A stretch of DNA of 64,000 nt from Karstenula rhodostoma CBS 690.94 (GCA_010093485.1 MU001506.1:992001-1056000); one strand, 5' to 3'; positions 1 to 11,697 are shown, counted from the stretch's first letter. Translations and numbers: made by a program. The notes: generated by a model not told the origin, from the letters alone.

Positions 1-1340
1 GCAGTTCTGCAACGCGTGCCCGTTGTGCGACGGTGATGCGCCCTCCTCCGTCATAATTGATTGTGCAGCGTGGGGCGGGCGCGGCGCAGCGTAGAGGAGG
101 CGGCGAATGGCGAGGTGCATCAGGAAAGGAAACAGGGAGTTTGTTTGATTCATCTTGCTTCTAGTCTTGAAGGGGCGGGTGCCCCGATGCAGAAAGCCGG
201 CGCGATATTGGCCACGCGAAGGTTTGGTGTTCCGCAGACGAGACGGTCCCTGATGGCCGTGGCAGACGGACGGCGCAAACAACGGGGCGGACGGCCGCTT
301 TCTTTGCATGCAACCGCCCTCATCCTCATCCGCAGCAGACAGAGCAGAAAGGCCAGGCCGTGGCAGGGCCCCCGCTGGATGCATTGCACGAATGACGGTG
401 ACACCCCCCAAGCTGGGGAAGCGGGAGCAAGCAGCCCAACGCAACGCAACGCAACGCAACGTTCCGGCCTCCCGAACCATGCACGGTTGAAGGCGGCGGC
501 GTTGCTTGCCGCCACCGCTGCTGCGACGAGTACCGAGCTGCGGCACAGCTACTGGCACCAGCTGGTCTGATCTTCCCAGTTGATGTGCATGGTGGACAGC
601 GATCAATGCTCATCTTACCATGCAAACGGTCCAACGTCCGCACCGCCTTACCACAACCCAACTAGGACCGCCCTCGCTCTCGCCCAATGCGACGCGCAAC
701 CTGGTGCTACTGCAGTCCAACCATCATCATTACCCAATCTTGCAACACCAAGGCACATGTTTGCTGCTCTTCGCTTCACCTAGCGCCATCCATTGTTCCC
801 CACCCTGCCTGGCCATTGCTGACCGTGGCGCAAACCCTCCGTCACCAGTCAAGCCATTGTGCACGCCTTTCGAAACACATGCCCTATACATGTCATCTAT
901 ACCAGAAACAGACTTCACTCCCCTTGCCACTCGCATGCTTTGCTTGCCCAACATACTCGGACGAAGCGAGCTTGCTACAAATGGTACAGAAACATTGGAC
1001 ATCATCAAAGTGCTAAAGCCCTTTTTGACGCCATGTAGATATGCTATGGATCCTCAAACTAGTCAAGGTCGTACGGGGGTATATGTGAAAGTAGAGTACA
1101 GGTACATGCACCATGCATGAGGTGTAAATGCGTGTATGAAATCCGACGCTCGGACCTCGACATAGCGGCCTGTGCCGCCGAGCTTTTGTCGGAAGCGCCC
1201 AAAGGGTCCTGTGGAGTCGACTAGAAGCGGACCAAAATCATGCCGCCCCAGGCAATGAACAGCGATAGCGGACCGGTGGGACTTGTGCGACAAGTTCTTG
1301 ACTGCAATGGCCGAGCCCAGCCTTCCCTCGCGGCATGATG
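1..1340. other. Intergenic stretch, no gene recognised
   Basis: Several short open frames overlap on both strands between 60 and 1290, but none resembles a known family and their composition looks random. The only distinct element is a short CAACG tandem repeat at 437-461. The stretch lies beyond the 3' end of the minus-strand gene that ends at 1341. Confidence 0.5.
437..461. repeat. Pentanucleotide microsatellite (CAACG)x5
   Basis: Five perfect copies of CAACG in a row, inside non-coding sequence. Confidence 0.9.
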
Positions 1341-2693
1341 CTAGTGAGCAGTTTCTTCCCTCTTCACCCTCTTTCCCTCTCCATGTACGTCGTGAAACAT
1401 GTTGTCCGAGTCGTCAAGAGGGGGTATGTAATGTCCTAGTACCCGCGCTATCGTTGGAGGTATTCGCGGGTCTGTCTTAGGATCAAACCCCGATCGTCCC
1501 GATGCAGCTTCTTTGTTCGCCTGATCCGGGGGCGGCGTCAAATGTGATGTTCGTGGTGGAGACTCGGTGGCCCGTTTCTGCAACTTCGTAGGAGGGGACG
1601 TATTCTGCACCGATTCCTCAAACTTTCTCTTGCTGCCTGATGAATGGTCCATACAATTACAATGACCACCCGAATGCAGTTGCCTCCACTGGTTGAAATC
1701 CGCGTCTTTTTTGTTCTGATAGTCGGCCAGTTTTGTACTCACAGCGCCCATATTCTGCTGCATTTCCTGGGGTGTGCGAGACGGTTTCTGGGGCAAACCC
1801 TCTGTATCTGGTGGCGGATAGGTCCATATCGCGTGGCAAAATTCACACTTTTCTCTCAAACTTTCTGCATCAGCGTGGGATACGCCCGGTGAATACCTGG
1901 GAGTGTGCTGCGAGACACTAGCGCTCGGAGAGAACGAAGGAGCTTCTGTGATCAGAGATTCCGAAGGTAGAGTAGATGGTGGAACCGGAGGAGGTGGCAT
2001 GGTGCTCTTTTCATTGAAGAGCGTGGTATGTGGTAATGGTGGCACGTCCCGGCTGTTTACGTCTGAATCAAAACGTTCCCGGCGACGTTGGAAGGACATG
2101 TCAGGAGCGTCTTGTTGAGATCCGGTAGAAGGTGGAGCTGGAGGTCTGCCGTACATGGGTGGATGTGTTGGGACGCTGCGGGAATACGACTGATGGGAAA
2201 AGGGATCAGAGGGAGGGGTGAGAGGATGGGTTACAGCGTCTCGAGCAGGGCGATGGTAGATTTCCGGACTTCGCCCTGATCGAGAGGAGTTTCCTGGGAG
2301 AAGAATTGTGGGTGGTTGGGAAGTTGCAGAGGCAAAGACGGCGGAGTCTTGGCGCGCAGTGATTGGCTTCCCCGCAATGTGGTGCTCTGAAGAGAAGCGC
2401 GCAGGATGGCCTTCGAAGGACACGGCACCGTAAATGGGTTGGGTCGAAGAGGAAGTGGCAGTCGTCTGTTCCGGTGGTAGGGATGGATTCTCGGTGCGGG
2501 CGTGGTGATGCGAGGGCGGCGAGGGTTGGGCATTCGCTCGGGGGTTTGCGTGCCTCGTCCGTGGAGACACAGGACCCTCTGGTTGGTGATTGATGGCGGT
2601 CCAGGCGGCATCGGGCGGAGCTGGGATCCCACGAGGCTGGAGCATGTCGACCATGTCTCTGAGAGGAGGGAGAGAATGGAGCTGGCGACTCAT
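1341..2693 (-). CDS. Uncharacterised Pro/Ser-rich protein with Cys/His clusters
   Basis: A single-exon frame of 450 residues. The first ATG is at 2693; the frame is open slightly upstream, but only through a TTG codon. About the first 290 residues are low-complexity, rich in Pro, Ser and His, and probably disordered. A better structured part follows, starting with CEFCHAIW (two Cys and a His) and ending about 70 residues later in HCNCMDH. These two clusters could bind one zinc ion; this is inference from spacing only. The tail is basic, with KRKFEE and KRVKREE stretches that could act in nuclear import. I do not recognise the family. A regulatory or chromatin role would fit, but nothing proves it. 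Its upstream region (2700-4000) is unusually repeat-rich. Confidence 0.7.
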   Translation of the reverse strand: MSRQLHSLPPLRDMVDMLQPRGIPAPPDAAWTAINHQPEGPVSPRTRHANPRANAQPSPPSHHHARTENPSLPPEQTTATSSSTQPIYGAVSFEGHPARFSSEHHIAGKPITARQDSAVFASATSQPPTILLPGNSSRSGRSPEIYHRPARDAVTHPLTPPSDPFSHQSYSRSVPTHPPMYGRPPAPPSTGSQQDAPDMSFQRRRERFDSDVNSRDVPPLPHTTLFNEKSTMPPPPVPPSTLPSESLITEAPSFSPSASVSQHTPRYSPGVSHADAESLREKCEFCHAIWTYPPPDTEGLPQKPSRTPQEMQQNMGAVSTKLADYQNKKDADFNQWRQLHSGGHCNCMDHSSGSKRKFEESVQNTSPPTKLQKRATESPPRTSHLTPPPDQANKEAASGRSGFDPKTDPRIPPTIARVLGHYIPPLDDSDNMFHDVHGEGKRVKREETAH

Positions 2694-3300
2694 GGCGACT
2701 GGGCCTGCGGAGAGCTGGAGAGGAAGACGCAAGGCGGGTGGCGACGAGGACAATGGGCCGTGAGCGGGAGCGGGCCGCGGCAGAGTTATGAAGCGGTTGG
2801 CGGTTCGTCTGGGCGGGAGGAGGCGGCGGCGGTGTTAATGAAGTTGCACAAGGGTCGCGAGGTGGTGAGGTCTTAGGGGACGAGCGTCCATGGCGTAGCA
2901 CTGAGCAGGGCAGGGCAGCAGCAGAGGTCGGCAGCAGGCGCGGCGCAGGCGGGCGGGCGAGCGAGCGAAGGATGCGTCCAGTCCAGTCGCACACAGCATA
3001 GGCACAGCGACGGGGGCTTGGGAGGAGGCGTTCTTACGGGTTGTTGATTTGTGGGGGGGCCTCGCCAGGGCGCATGGTGCATGGTGCATGCGGCCTGCAC
3101 GCCAAGGTGACATGCAAAGCATTCGGGGACAGCGGGACTTGATCCATCGGGCAACGCAGCGACCCTTGGGTGCGCCGCGGAAGCCGGGCGCGGCTTGGGC
3201 ACCTGGGCACTTGGGCTTGCATCTGGCGTGGGATGGAGGGTGGAGCAGCCAAGCGGCATCGGCCCGGCGGTGATCGCACGACTCGTCCTGCGCTGCTGGG

Positions 3301-3342
3301 AGTGGGAGTGGGAGTGGGAGTGGGAGTGGGAGTGGGAGTGGG
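3301..3342. repeat. Hexanucleotide tandem repeat (AGTGGG)x7
   Basis: Seven perfect units of AGTGGG, followed directly by a second array with a 7-nt unit. It lies about 600 bases upstream of the start codon of the gene at 2693 (minus). Confidence 0.9.
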
Positions 3343-3370
3343 TGGGCACTGGGCACTGGGCACTGGGCAC
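3343..3370. repeat. Heptanucleotide tandem repeat (TGGGCAC)x4
   Basis: Four perfect units of TGGGCAC then a degenerate fifth. It abuts the AGTGGG array, which shares the TGGG core, so the two may have one origin by slippage. Confidence 0.9.
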
Positions 3371-3649
3371 TGGGAACTACTGCTACTGCAACCGCACCCC
3401 GGGCGAGCGTCTGGTCTGCCGCCGCCGCCTCCTCCTCCTCCACCATTGCTGTTGCCGTTGCCGTTGCCGTCGCCGTCGCCCTCCGCCTCGCCTTTTTGTG
3501 TGACGGCCAGCAGCCAGCAGCCCCGGGTCGACACGCCGCCCGAGTCCTTGTCCTTGTCCTCCGTCCCCCGTCCCCCGTCCTCCGCCGACGCCAACGGGCC
3601 GCCTCTGCGCTGCGAGGGACGGCGAGCAAAGGGGCCGCGGGTGAGGAGG

Positions 3650-3667
3650 CAGCAGCAGCAGCAGCAG
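3650..3667. repeat. Trinucleotide repeat (CAG)x6
   Basis: Six CAG units in non-coding GC-rich sequence upstream of the gene at 2693 (minus). Confidence 0.85.
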
Positions 3668-6600
3668 CATCGCATGGGTCGCGCCTGCTGTCGAGTCCGT
3701 CTGCGTGGCTGGGCGCGCCTTCCAGACCGGCTGCATGGGGAAGCTGCACCCGCCTCGCGCCGTCCCCCACGACTCCCATCCACTCCTCCCGCCGCTCCAT
3801 CGCTTGCCCGTATTGACCATGCCACCAGCCGGTTGGCCACCTCCTCCAGCCTGTCCCCGCTGCACACAACTCATTCGTCGCCATCCACGGCCAACGCCGC
3901 TCCCCGTCAGGACCCAGCATCATTCGCCCGCACCGCCGCAAATATGCACATCACCCATACATTCACTTCTTCCCGCCGGGTGACCGCACCGCACCCTGCT
4001 GCTCGCTGGCGACTGCGCCCCGTACCCGTGTCCCGCATCCCCGAACCTGCCCGCCGCATTGGGAGCGAAACATGGACGTTGATTTACAGCCTACACAGTA
4101 CTCAAGCTCCTCGTGACGGCTTGGCCTGCTGATTTGCACCTGACCGATGGATAATGTGCCTCGTTGTACCCCGGGGTCGAATAGGGGCCTCTGCCGCATC
4201 AGGCTGTCTTCAGACACGTCTCGCTTCGTCGTCCCTCCACCTTCACCGTTCAAGAAGCCCAGGTGTTCGGGTGAGCATGCCGATGCTCCACACGGCTCGT
4301 CTCACTGCTGTGAACGGTGTGCTGGTGGCCGAAGCGAGCGGCACACTTCCAGACTGGCCATGATTGTCGGGGCAGCATCGCTTGCACACCTGCGCGTGCG
4401 TGATGAAGAGGCTCGCATAATGTTTCAACTGCTCTGGACTACCTCTGACGCCGATGCTCATAGTGACGTTGTCAGCCTCGGTTCATCGCTTCCATGGACA
4501 AGATGGTATCCGGATACAACTCAGTTTGTCATTTATGAAGCCTTCTATGCATGTTCCACCATCAGAGACTTCCAGCTGACCTTCACACTAATGCAATGAC
4601 AACAGCAGAGGCGGTTGTAGTGTCGTAAGTCGGTCGCACAGAAGTCACCACCGCCGGTACCATCACGGCACATGGCTCCCTGTCTCGGAACCTGGATTCC
4701 CTGGAAAGCCCTCTGGAATGTTGCTTCAGCGGCCCGAACAGAAGCAATCATGTTCCGGGAATATGCCGCCGTCTTAACGTGCAAATTGCTTTTTCTTGTG
4801 CTACCAAGTTGGATGGTTACCTTGCATACGACGGACATCGAGTCTAGCGAGGGACTCTGCAAAGGGTATGAGATGAGACATACGAACCGCGCCCCGAGAT
4901 CGTCGACGATTACGTTTCACAAGCAAACGCCCAGAGATCAGTGGCAATAACTTGTCAATACACCTTCTTGTATGGACTCGATGGAGCGGAGACCGTTTGC
5001 AACGGCTAGCCTCGCCGGTGCGGTTCTCTCCAGGGCTGCTTGCACTACATGTGACGAACAAGCCACATACAGGGTTCTCATGTCGAATTGGCATCTGCTT
5101 GCAAACCGAGAGGGCGCGACTATGGTGGGGTAATGACCGAGCCGTGTGTCACCCTCGTCAAAAACGATTCGCCAGACTCTTACCTTGTGCAACCATCTCA
5201 CGTTTGATCCTAAGCTCCTGATCTGGTTCCTGCATTCGAACCTTGACTTGTCTTTCACGCCTGCAAGAGGCAAGAGACATGTTCTTCGCCACGGGTCTAT
5301 GCCTGCAATGCTTCGTACGGAGTTGTGATAGCCATGAACGTTTGCCGCTCCCCGTGCTCCTCAAGTACATTTTGTATTGACGTGCTGCGATCTTCCACTT
5401 CCAGCATCTTGGTACGTTTTCAGCTATCCGCCTACACCAATGCTACCTCCCAAGCATTCCTCACCGTCCCTCGAATGCTCCTTCACCGTCGCCCATCCAT
5501 TCCAGGGGTACATTACATTACCCGTGCGCTGGTACCGCCCAAGCATACTATCCCAGCTGGCAACCGCTGCCCAAACCCAAGAAACTCAACCACACCGCAC
5601 GGGGAATTTTCACCATCGGCAGCTGGCGAATCCCACCACGCGCACAGCCCTGGTCTCCAGGGCGCCTACTACGCCGCCCAGGTGCGCTAGTGATGCCAAT
5701 TCCAGCGTCAACATCAGAAACAGTAGCGCTCACTGTCTGGTCTCGGACATCCTGACTGATCGGTCAGAGAGATATCGGCCTCGCCCCGTCTGCCTGGACC
5801 GCGAGTTCCATTTCAATCCTTATCGCCTGTTCGCCGCCATTGAAGTTAGGGTTCGTGGAAGAGGATTGCTTCCGCGGAGCCTAGACGGAGGGGCTAGGCT
5901 ACTTTTGGCATAGGAGACGCGTTGCGAACTATCGTGCGGATAATGTGCAAAGAGGACGTTTGTTTGCAGGAGGTGGGCGAGTGTTTGCCTTCGAGGAAAT
6001 TGCCCAAAGGGGGATTGCCCATGGACGGTGGAGTTGGAACGGGTTGCTTGCACGGGGTCGCGGTTGCGGTTTGGACGCCGGCTCGCGCGTGTAGCGAGCG
6101 AGTGGGTGCGCATTGCATTGCGCTCATGTGAGTGAGTGGGGGCCGAGTGCCTATAGCGGCTTTGCGCTGATGGAATCGATCCCATTCGTGGAATTGAGGG
6201 CCTTTTTTGTTTCTCTTTCTCTTGGCCACTGACTGTATTCGCATGAGCAAATATAAAGGGACGGTGCTTAGGGCTACTGTGGCCTTGAGCGGAATAAGAA
6301 AGCGGTGCAGCCTACACCGCACTGGGCGGCGCCGACGACGTGGCCTCAACGCCCCCCGGGCTTTTCCATCTCCGTTCCGTCGAGGTTTGGCATGGAATAA
6401 TGGCGCTGGTCCTGACTTATGCAGTCGACGTCACGTATAGCACTTCTGAGAAGGCATCTAAGCAGAAGTGAAACAGCTGCACACCGCTATTAAGGGACAT
6501 CCGTTTTTGGCGAAGGAGTTGGACCGGAAACCAAAAGACACAGTCAGGCTATGTGCTGGCGCTGCATTGGATAGAGTGCGAAGGATCGAAAGTGTCAACT

Positions 6601-8201
6601 GACTTGTTGAATCGTATGGTCTCAGAGGCCGCAACGTAGACGAGATTTTCTAGACGTGGCGATTAGCCGGAAAGCCGAATAGCGAGCTACGTCTGTGTTG
6701 ATTTATATTACCGCCACGTAGGCCAGGGGAGGGGGGAAAAGGATATTGAATTTCGATGGCTTTGGATATGCGCCTACGTAAGACTTCCATTTGACGCGCT
6801 GGGTGTGGGTCCCACCGCCGGGGTATACTCCCAGCTACGTTTCAAATACATTCATCTACGCCATATACCTCCGCGCTTGGTACAATTGTTTCTCCAGCTT
6901 CCAATGATATACATACACCTGCATCCATGAACATGTGTTACAAGCCACAACGCGGACAGTTTGGTGAGGTGTCTCACCGTGTTGAACTGCGACGTTACTA
7001 CCATAGTCCACTCGCAGATATCGATGGGGACGTCTCCGCGACACCAAAAAAGCGTACCGTGTCCTAACAGACACAACGCACGAAGAGCCCCTGAAACAGC
7101 AGCGTGGCTCTGTCATCGTTGATTTACAGATCCCATCCCATCTCATCTCATCATATCCAGTCTAAATGACAATATCGTGTCACGTTCCTGTGCTGCCCAC
7201 GAGATGATGCGAGGATAATCGTCCGCTTCGAGGTGTGGTTTCAGAGGTTTGCAGATTGCAACCCCGCCTCACTGGATGAAGTAGTGAATCTTTTCGCGTC
7301 CTGGGGCAGATATGTAGAATCAGAAGGCTCTTGCCTAGCTGAGTGTGCTTTCAGCAATCAGTCGTTGATGAGGCGTCGTGAGTAGGATGTCTCGCTGAAG
7401 ATGTCCCCAACGCTCGAGTCTAGTTTGGGTCGCCACGAGGACAAGCGCAAGCGCATTGGTCTCTAGAGCAGGTAGAACGGTGATCAAGACGACGGAGTGA
7501 AAGTAGTCGATAAGGCTGCAGGTGATGGAGGCATGATGCGGGGTTTATCTGCCTGCATATGTACCCGTGCAACGAGGCAGCGTTCGGTGGGAGAAGATGA
7601 GGTCAGGGTTTCGTCTATCTTTATCACACGTAGGTGGGCTTTTCTTGGGTGACGAATATCTTCATCCGTGAATGACTTGCATTCTCCACCATCCATCCAT
7701 TGAGGTACTTCGCATCATGGCTTGGCAAGACTGTGGTAGAACACCACGCTAGGTTGTGTCCAATTCATACAACATGGCTCTGATCCTTTCGTCGTAGACC
7801 GAAAGGACACCATTTGGGCCCTGGAAGGCGCACAGTGGATGTCACAACAACTGGAATTTTGGCGCACACCTGATCCTGTAGTAACCCACTCTATGTTACG
7901 CTCATGGAGTTTTAACCTGATAATCTATCTCTAATGCTCATACACGGGCGCGCTATATATACAATAATTCCCGTGTTTATTTGGGTATCAAAATCTACCA
8001 AAGAGATCCTCCTGAGTAGCGACTAGACGGCAACCAGGGCATCTATCGAATACACCTTTCCAGCATGCAAAAGCTTCGTGTACTTGGTTTGCTGTGGTAC
8101 TAGTATAGTCGACTTCTTGCGCCACTAATCGCCGTCGAACGGTTCTTGCGTGGTGGGTCGCCTGGTCAGAAGACGGCGTACAAGGTGACTGACCGCGAGC
8201 A

Positions 8202-8510
8202 TTGACTGGTGGTCAGGGACTTGCAATAGATTGTTCTCAATCGCTTGTTGATGAGCCCGATGAGGTACAGAAGAGACTAATCGACTTAGCCATGAACTTT
8301 CCATCGCAAGAGGCTGCCTATGTCTCGCAACCTACGTCAGACTCACCGATCGCGTTTCCACCACAGGAGACCGTGTATTGCTCGCAACCTATGCCAGATT
8401 CGCCGAGCACGACGGCCTATATCTCACGACCCATACCAGGTTCGCTCATCATGTTTCCCCCCGCGCTTGAATCGGCGTTGAGCCTTCCACTTGGGTACTA
8501 TCCATTTTAG
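8202..8510 (+). CDS. Doubtful ORF with a degenerate internal repeat
   Basis: An ATG frame of 102 residues whose middle holds three decaying copies of a unit resembling FPxQExxYxSQPxxDSP (Phe-Pro, Gln-Glu, Tyr, Ser-Gln-Pro and Asp-Ser-Pro recur). The DNA also repeats: a block around 8298-8350 is echoed around 8355-8405. It overlaps the last 60 bases of the convergent TRK transporter gene. I do not recognise it. It may be a chance frame through an old tandem duplication rather than a gene. Confidence 0.2.
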   Translation: MTGGQGLAIDCSQSLVDEPDEVQKRLIDLAMNFPSQEAAYVSQPTSDSPIAFPPQETVYCSQPMPDSPSTTAYISRPIPGSLIMFPPALESALSLPLGYYPF

Positions 8511-10634
8511 AATCGCTTGTCAACTCTTGCTGGTTGTCCCTAGAGGCATCTGCTTCATCTGCTCCACCACCATACTCCAGGTCCAGTTTCTTCATCAACT
8601 CCTCCCCTGGCAGAAGAATACTTCGATCGATTGCAAGTGGCAAACCGCGGTGTCTCGCACGGATCATAACGAACAACATGACAACCTTACTGAGGCTAGC
8701 AAAGCGGCCGCTGAGGCTTATATCCTCGCCAGGTACACCGGTAGATAGTCCTACCGTCCCATACGCCGATGTCACCTCAAAGAGCAGCGAAAACATATCG
8801 AACCCCGGATCCGCGGCGCGAAGATGAGCCCGCTCAATGACGCACACGAGAAAGAAAGCAAGGAATTGGAACCAGATATCGTATGCCAGCTGCTTCTGAA
8901 GGTGAGAGGCAATTCCGGCAGCGCTGTCGTCGCCTTCCTGAAGCCCAATCGATCGCTCTTCGTATGTATTCGTCTTGCGCAGGGTCATCACCAGTGGGTA
9001 GCTGGAAATGTACATTATGACCAAGTAAGCCACCAAGCAAGCAGGAGCAAGCGAGGAGAAAGTAATTATGTATGCACCGGATGTCCGGAGACCTGTGGCC
9101 TGGAAGAGTCCATCGAGTATGCGGGTGCCAGTTGACAAGGCTTCGACGTCTGGCATGCCGATGTTCAGGATCTCGAAACACAGCCATGCGGTGATATCGA
9201 TCGTGATTTGGATAGCCAGCAGATACCATGTTTGTCTGCTGGGGAATAAGTAGATGAAGCAGCGCCGGGGGTGCTGCAATAAAAACTGTAGCGTGTTCCG
9301 TAGGCGAGATCCTTTAGGTACCATCTTCTGCATCGTCCATATGGTCAGTCGAAGGAAGATCGGAAACTGCGTTTGCCCGAGTAGAGCCAGCGCACCAGCA
9401 ATGATGAGGATGTAAGGCATTCCACTAAACGGGGTAAAGTTCGCGTTGAGCACGTTGAGTCCCCCGTTGGTAAACTCGGTGACGGTGGAAAAAAATGCCC
9501 ACCATCCTGGGTTCAGACCTCCTGGCTGTGCCGCTCGGAGGATATCGCGCGTGTTGGAGTGGTATGCGTATGGCATGAGGAAACTAATACCGAAAATGTA
9601 CCAAAACAGCTGGTATCCAATCAGAATGAATAACAGAGCCTGCAAGGCACGATACTCCACGCCACCAAGCTCCAGCCGGTCGTGCTCACTAAGCTCCAAG
9701 AAGCGCCCTCTAGAGTCTAGGTGTGGCTTGAAAGAGACATAGTCGTGCTGCTCCGGCCGCAGTTCGCTCGCGATATTATCAAATACACGCGAGAAGAAGT
9801 TCTTCGCCAGTTTCGTCTCCCAAGGCGTGGGCACGAATCCAAATCCCGTTTGATGATGGAACGTCCGTCTCTTTTTCAATGGCTGAATCTTCATCTTCTT
9901 TGGCTCGGTTTCCTGTCCTTCATTATTGTCATGATTACTCCGCTCGGCATGGGTACGCTGCCGCAAGCCGATGGTGCCGCTCCCATTAATTCCCCCGTCC
10001 GTATGGCTTTTCTCAATATCCTGGACTAGCCTCTGCATGGTGCGCGAGTGTTTCACCACCTCAGACATCCTTTTGCGAAACATGCTTTGCCGGATCAAGA
10101 CGACTACCATGGAGACGAACGGAATGTTACCGATCATCAGTAGTACGCAGAGGACTGCTTGTTGGAAGCCAGACAAGTCGCCCAGGTTCACAGAATTGAG
10201 TCCTAGACGCAGTCAGCCGTTTGCACAATAGTAAACAGCCGGATAGTTGAGCGTATTGGGCCGTCCTAGGCTATTCTGTGGTAACTCATTGCTTTGATAG
10301 AGTTCAGTATCATTGCCACCGTGACTCCACCATATTGTTAAACAGGCCGGAAGCGGAATATGAACGTACCAGTCGTCGTCATAGCGCTACAAGTCAGAAA
10401 CAGCGCATCCATATAGCTCACATGACTATCATAGTATCCATCCTTGGGCCCATTTTTTGCACCTTCACCGTACACAATGACTGAGCTTATTGCAATGACG
10501 ACAATGAAGTACAACATATGTGCACGGTAGAAGTTCAGCATGAAAAGTTCATCGCGGATATACTTGATGAAGTTCTGCTTCGCTTTGTAAGGGGAAAACT
10601 CCTCGTCGGTTGAGTCGGGCGTCGAGTCGGGCAT
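8449..10634 (-). CDS. TRK1: TRK-family potassium transporter
   Basis: Fungal plasma-membrane potassium uptake protein of the Trk/Ktr/HKT superfamily. Exons 10634-10370 and 10202-8449 (minus) give 672 residues. The 167-nt intron has a GTACGT donor and a TAG acceptor, and splicing restores a glycine of the first pore loop. All four pore motifs are visible: SAMTTTG-LN (about 84-91), TEFTNGGLN (about 331-338), ATGLRTSG (about 457-464) and SAYGTVGLSTG (about 567-577), each with its filter glycine. Many hydrophobic segments flank them. The long hydrophilic loop between the first two pore units (about residues 130-260) is shorter than in budding-yeast TRK1. The first ATG of the frame is at 10634; a GTG lies five codons upstream. 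A second ATG frame (10798-10535) overlaps the 5' end in another phase and is unexplained. No breaks are seen. Confidence 0.93.
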
Positions 10635-10799
10635 CGCGTCTGGCAGCACACCCCGGTGCTATTGACGACAATGGAGTCGCACTTGAGAAGATGTGCAAGG
10701 TCATTGGCAAAGGTGTTTGAAGTTTCCGCTTTGTCGTCTACGATCTGAATTCGAGGCAGTGCAATGCCAATGGTTTTGGCGTCGCGGGATGATGTCATT

Positions 10800-10990
10800 G
10801 GTTAATAATGAAATCGCGCACCCGCGCACGCTGTGTCTCACAGTTAGGGTGAGCTTAAATTAGTGTATAATTTAGTATATACTGCAAAAACAGCTATTGT
10901 GCAGTACTATATTCTTGTAATTAACTTTGTTATAGCCTAGACTATAACTGCTACAATACTCCTCTCGCTATCAGAAGTTGCACCGCCGGC
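10800..10990. other. AT/TA-rich patch
   Basis: An AT-rich stretch with many TA dinucleotides, in otherwise roughly balanced sequence. It lies between the TRK gene and a pseudogene with RIP-like stops. No coding potential is seen. It could be a remnant altered by repeat-induced point mutation, or simply the TRK promoter. Confidence 0.5.
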
Positions 10991-11000
10991 AAACTATCAC

Positions 11001-11697
11001 TCACACGCTTCCTTTTGTATCACTTTTGGACGGTAGTCCATATTTGTCTATCACTTTACGGGACACTACTTTGTAGTTCGAGTCAACAATCAGAAAACCA
11101 TCACTCATGACCTCTTTCTTCTTCATCAAGATCCCATCATGAGGAGCCCCTTTTTGCTTGACGTACCAGAAGTGAAAAGCACCTGGGACCTTAACATCCC
11201 AGTCTCTCCCAGTCAGGTCCTGAACTCTCTTCTCCTTAGCTTTTCAATCGCCGCGGAGCTTGGCAAACACATGTGCTTGGCCGATCATCTCCCAACCGTC
11301 TTTTGTCTCCCAAATGACGAGGAAATAGGGGTCATGGAATTCCGAAGTGAAGAATTGGTACATATCTTTGGACTCGGCAAAGGCGGCGGCGTTGCCAGTG
11401 CAAGATTTGCCATCCGATTTGACGATCGTGAAGTCCGGGGCAAGTTGCCGGAGGTGAGGTGTCAGCCATCCTGCTTGCTCGATAAAATGGATTAATTGTG
11501 TGACCGTGTTGTTTTCCAGAAAGTAGTGGGGAATCAATAAAAGTCAAACTTACCCAGTCACTCTCTTCTTCGTCTTAATCCTCACGTTTATCGAAATCCA
11601 GAATATACTCTTCCATCTACTTCATGGCTGGGTGCTTCTTTGTTTCATCGTCTTAGGTTTCTACATGCACAAAAGCCGGTGTGGTTGAAACAGACAT
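11001..11697 (-). pseudogene. Decayed protein gene with four in-frame stops
   Basis: Read on the minus strand from an ATG at 11697, the frame looks like real protein (charged, ordered) but is cut by TAA at 11655-11653, TAG at 11619-11617 and TAA at 11577-11575. After a frame change near 11540 it continues for about 97 codons, meets TGA at 11246-11244, and runs on in the same frame for 80 codons to 11001. The part after the TGA still looks coding (for example VPGAFHFWYVKQKG and MKKKEVMSDGFLIVDS). The first three stops each match a Gln codon with one C-to-T change. The overall look suggests a small alpha/beta protein, perhaps of NTF2-like fold, but I do not recognise the family. Splicing cannot remove all the stops. 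Confidence 0.65.

Larger units (their letters stand above)
2694..8201. other. Long intergenic region, no gene recognised
   Basis: The first 1.3 kb, upstream of the gene starting at 2693, is GC-rich and full of short tandem repeats, so overlapping long open frames appear there on both strands with low-complexity translations. From about 4100 to 8200 I see only short open frames with no recognisable protein, no RNA gene and no transposon remnant. Confidence 0.45.

Noticed and set aside
2835..3941. Long minus-strand open frame (368 codons) and overlapping long frames on both strands
   Set aside because: Translations are runs of Arg, Pro, Ala and tandem repeat products from GC-rich repeats; all phases are open, which is typical of biased composition rather than coding.
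7942..7976. 7-bp inverted repeat flanking a TATATATA core
   Set aside because: A 7-bp match of this kind is common by chance in 64 kb and nothing else marks it as a functional site.
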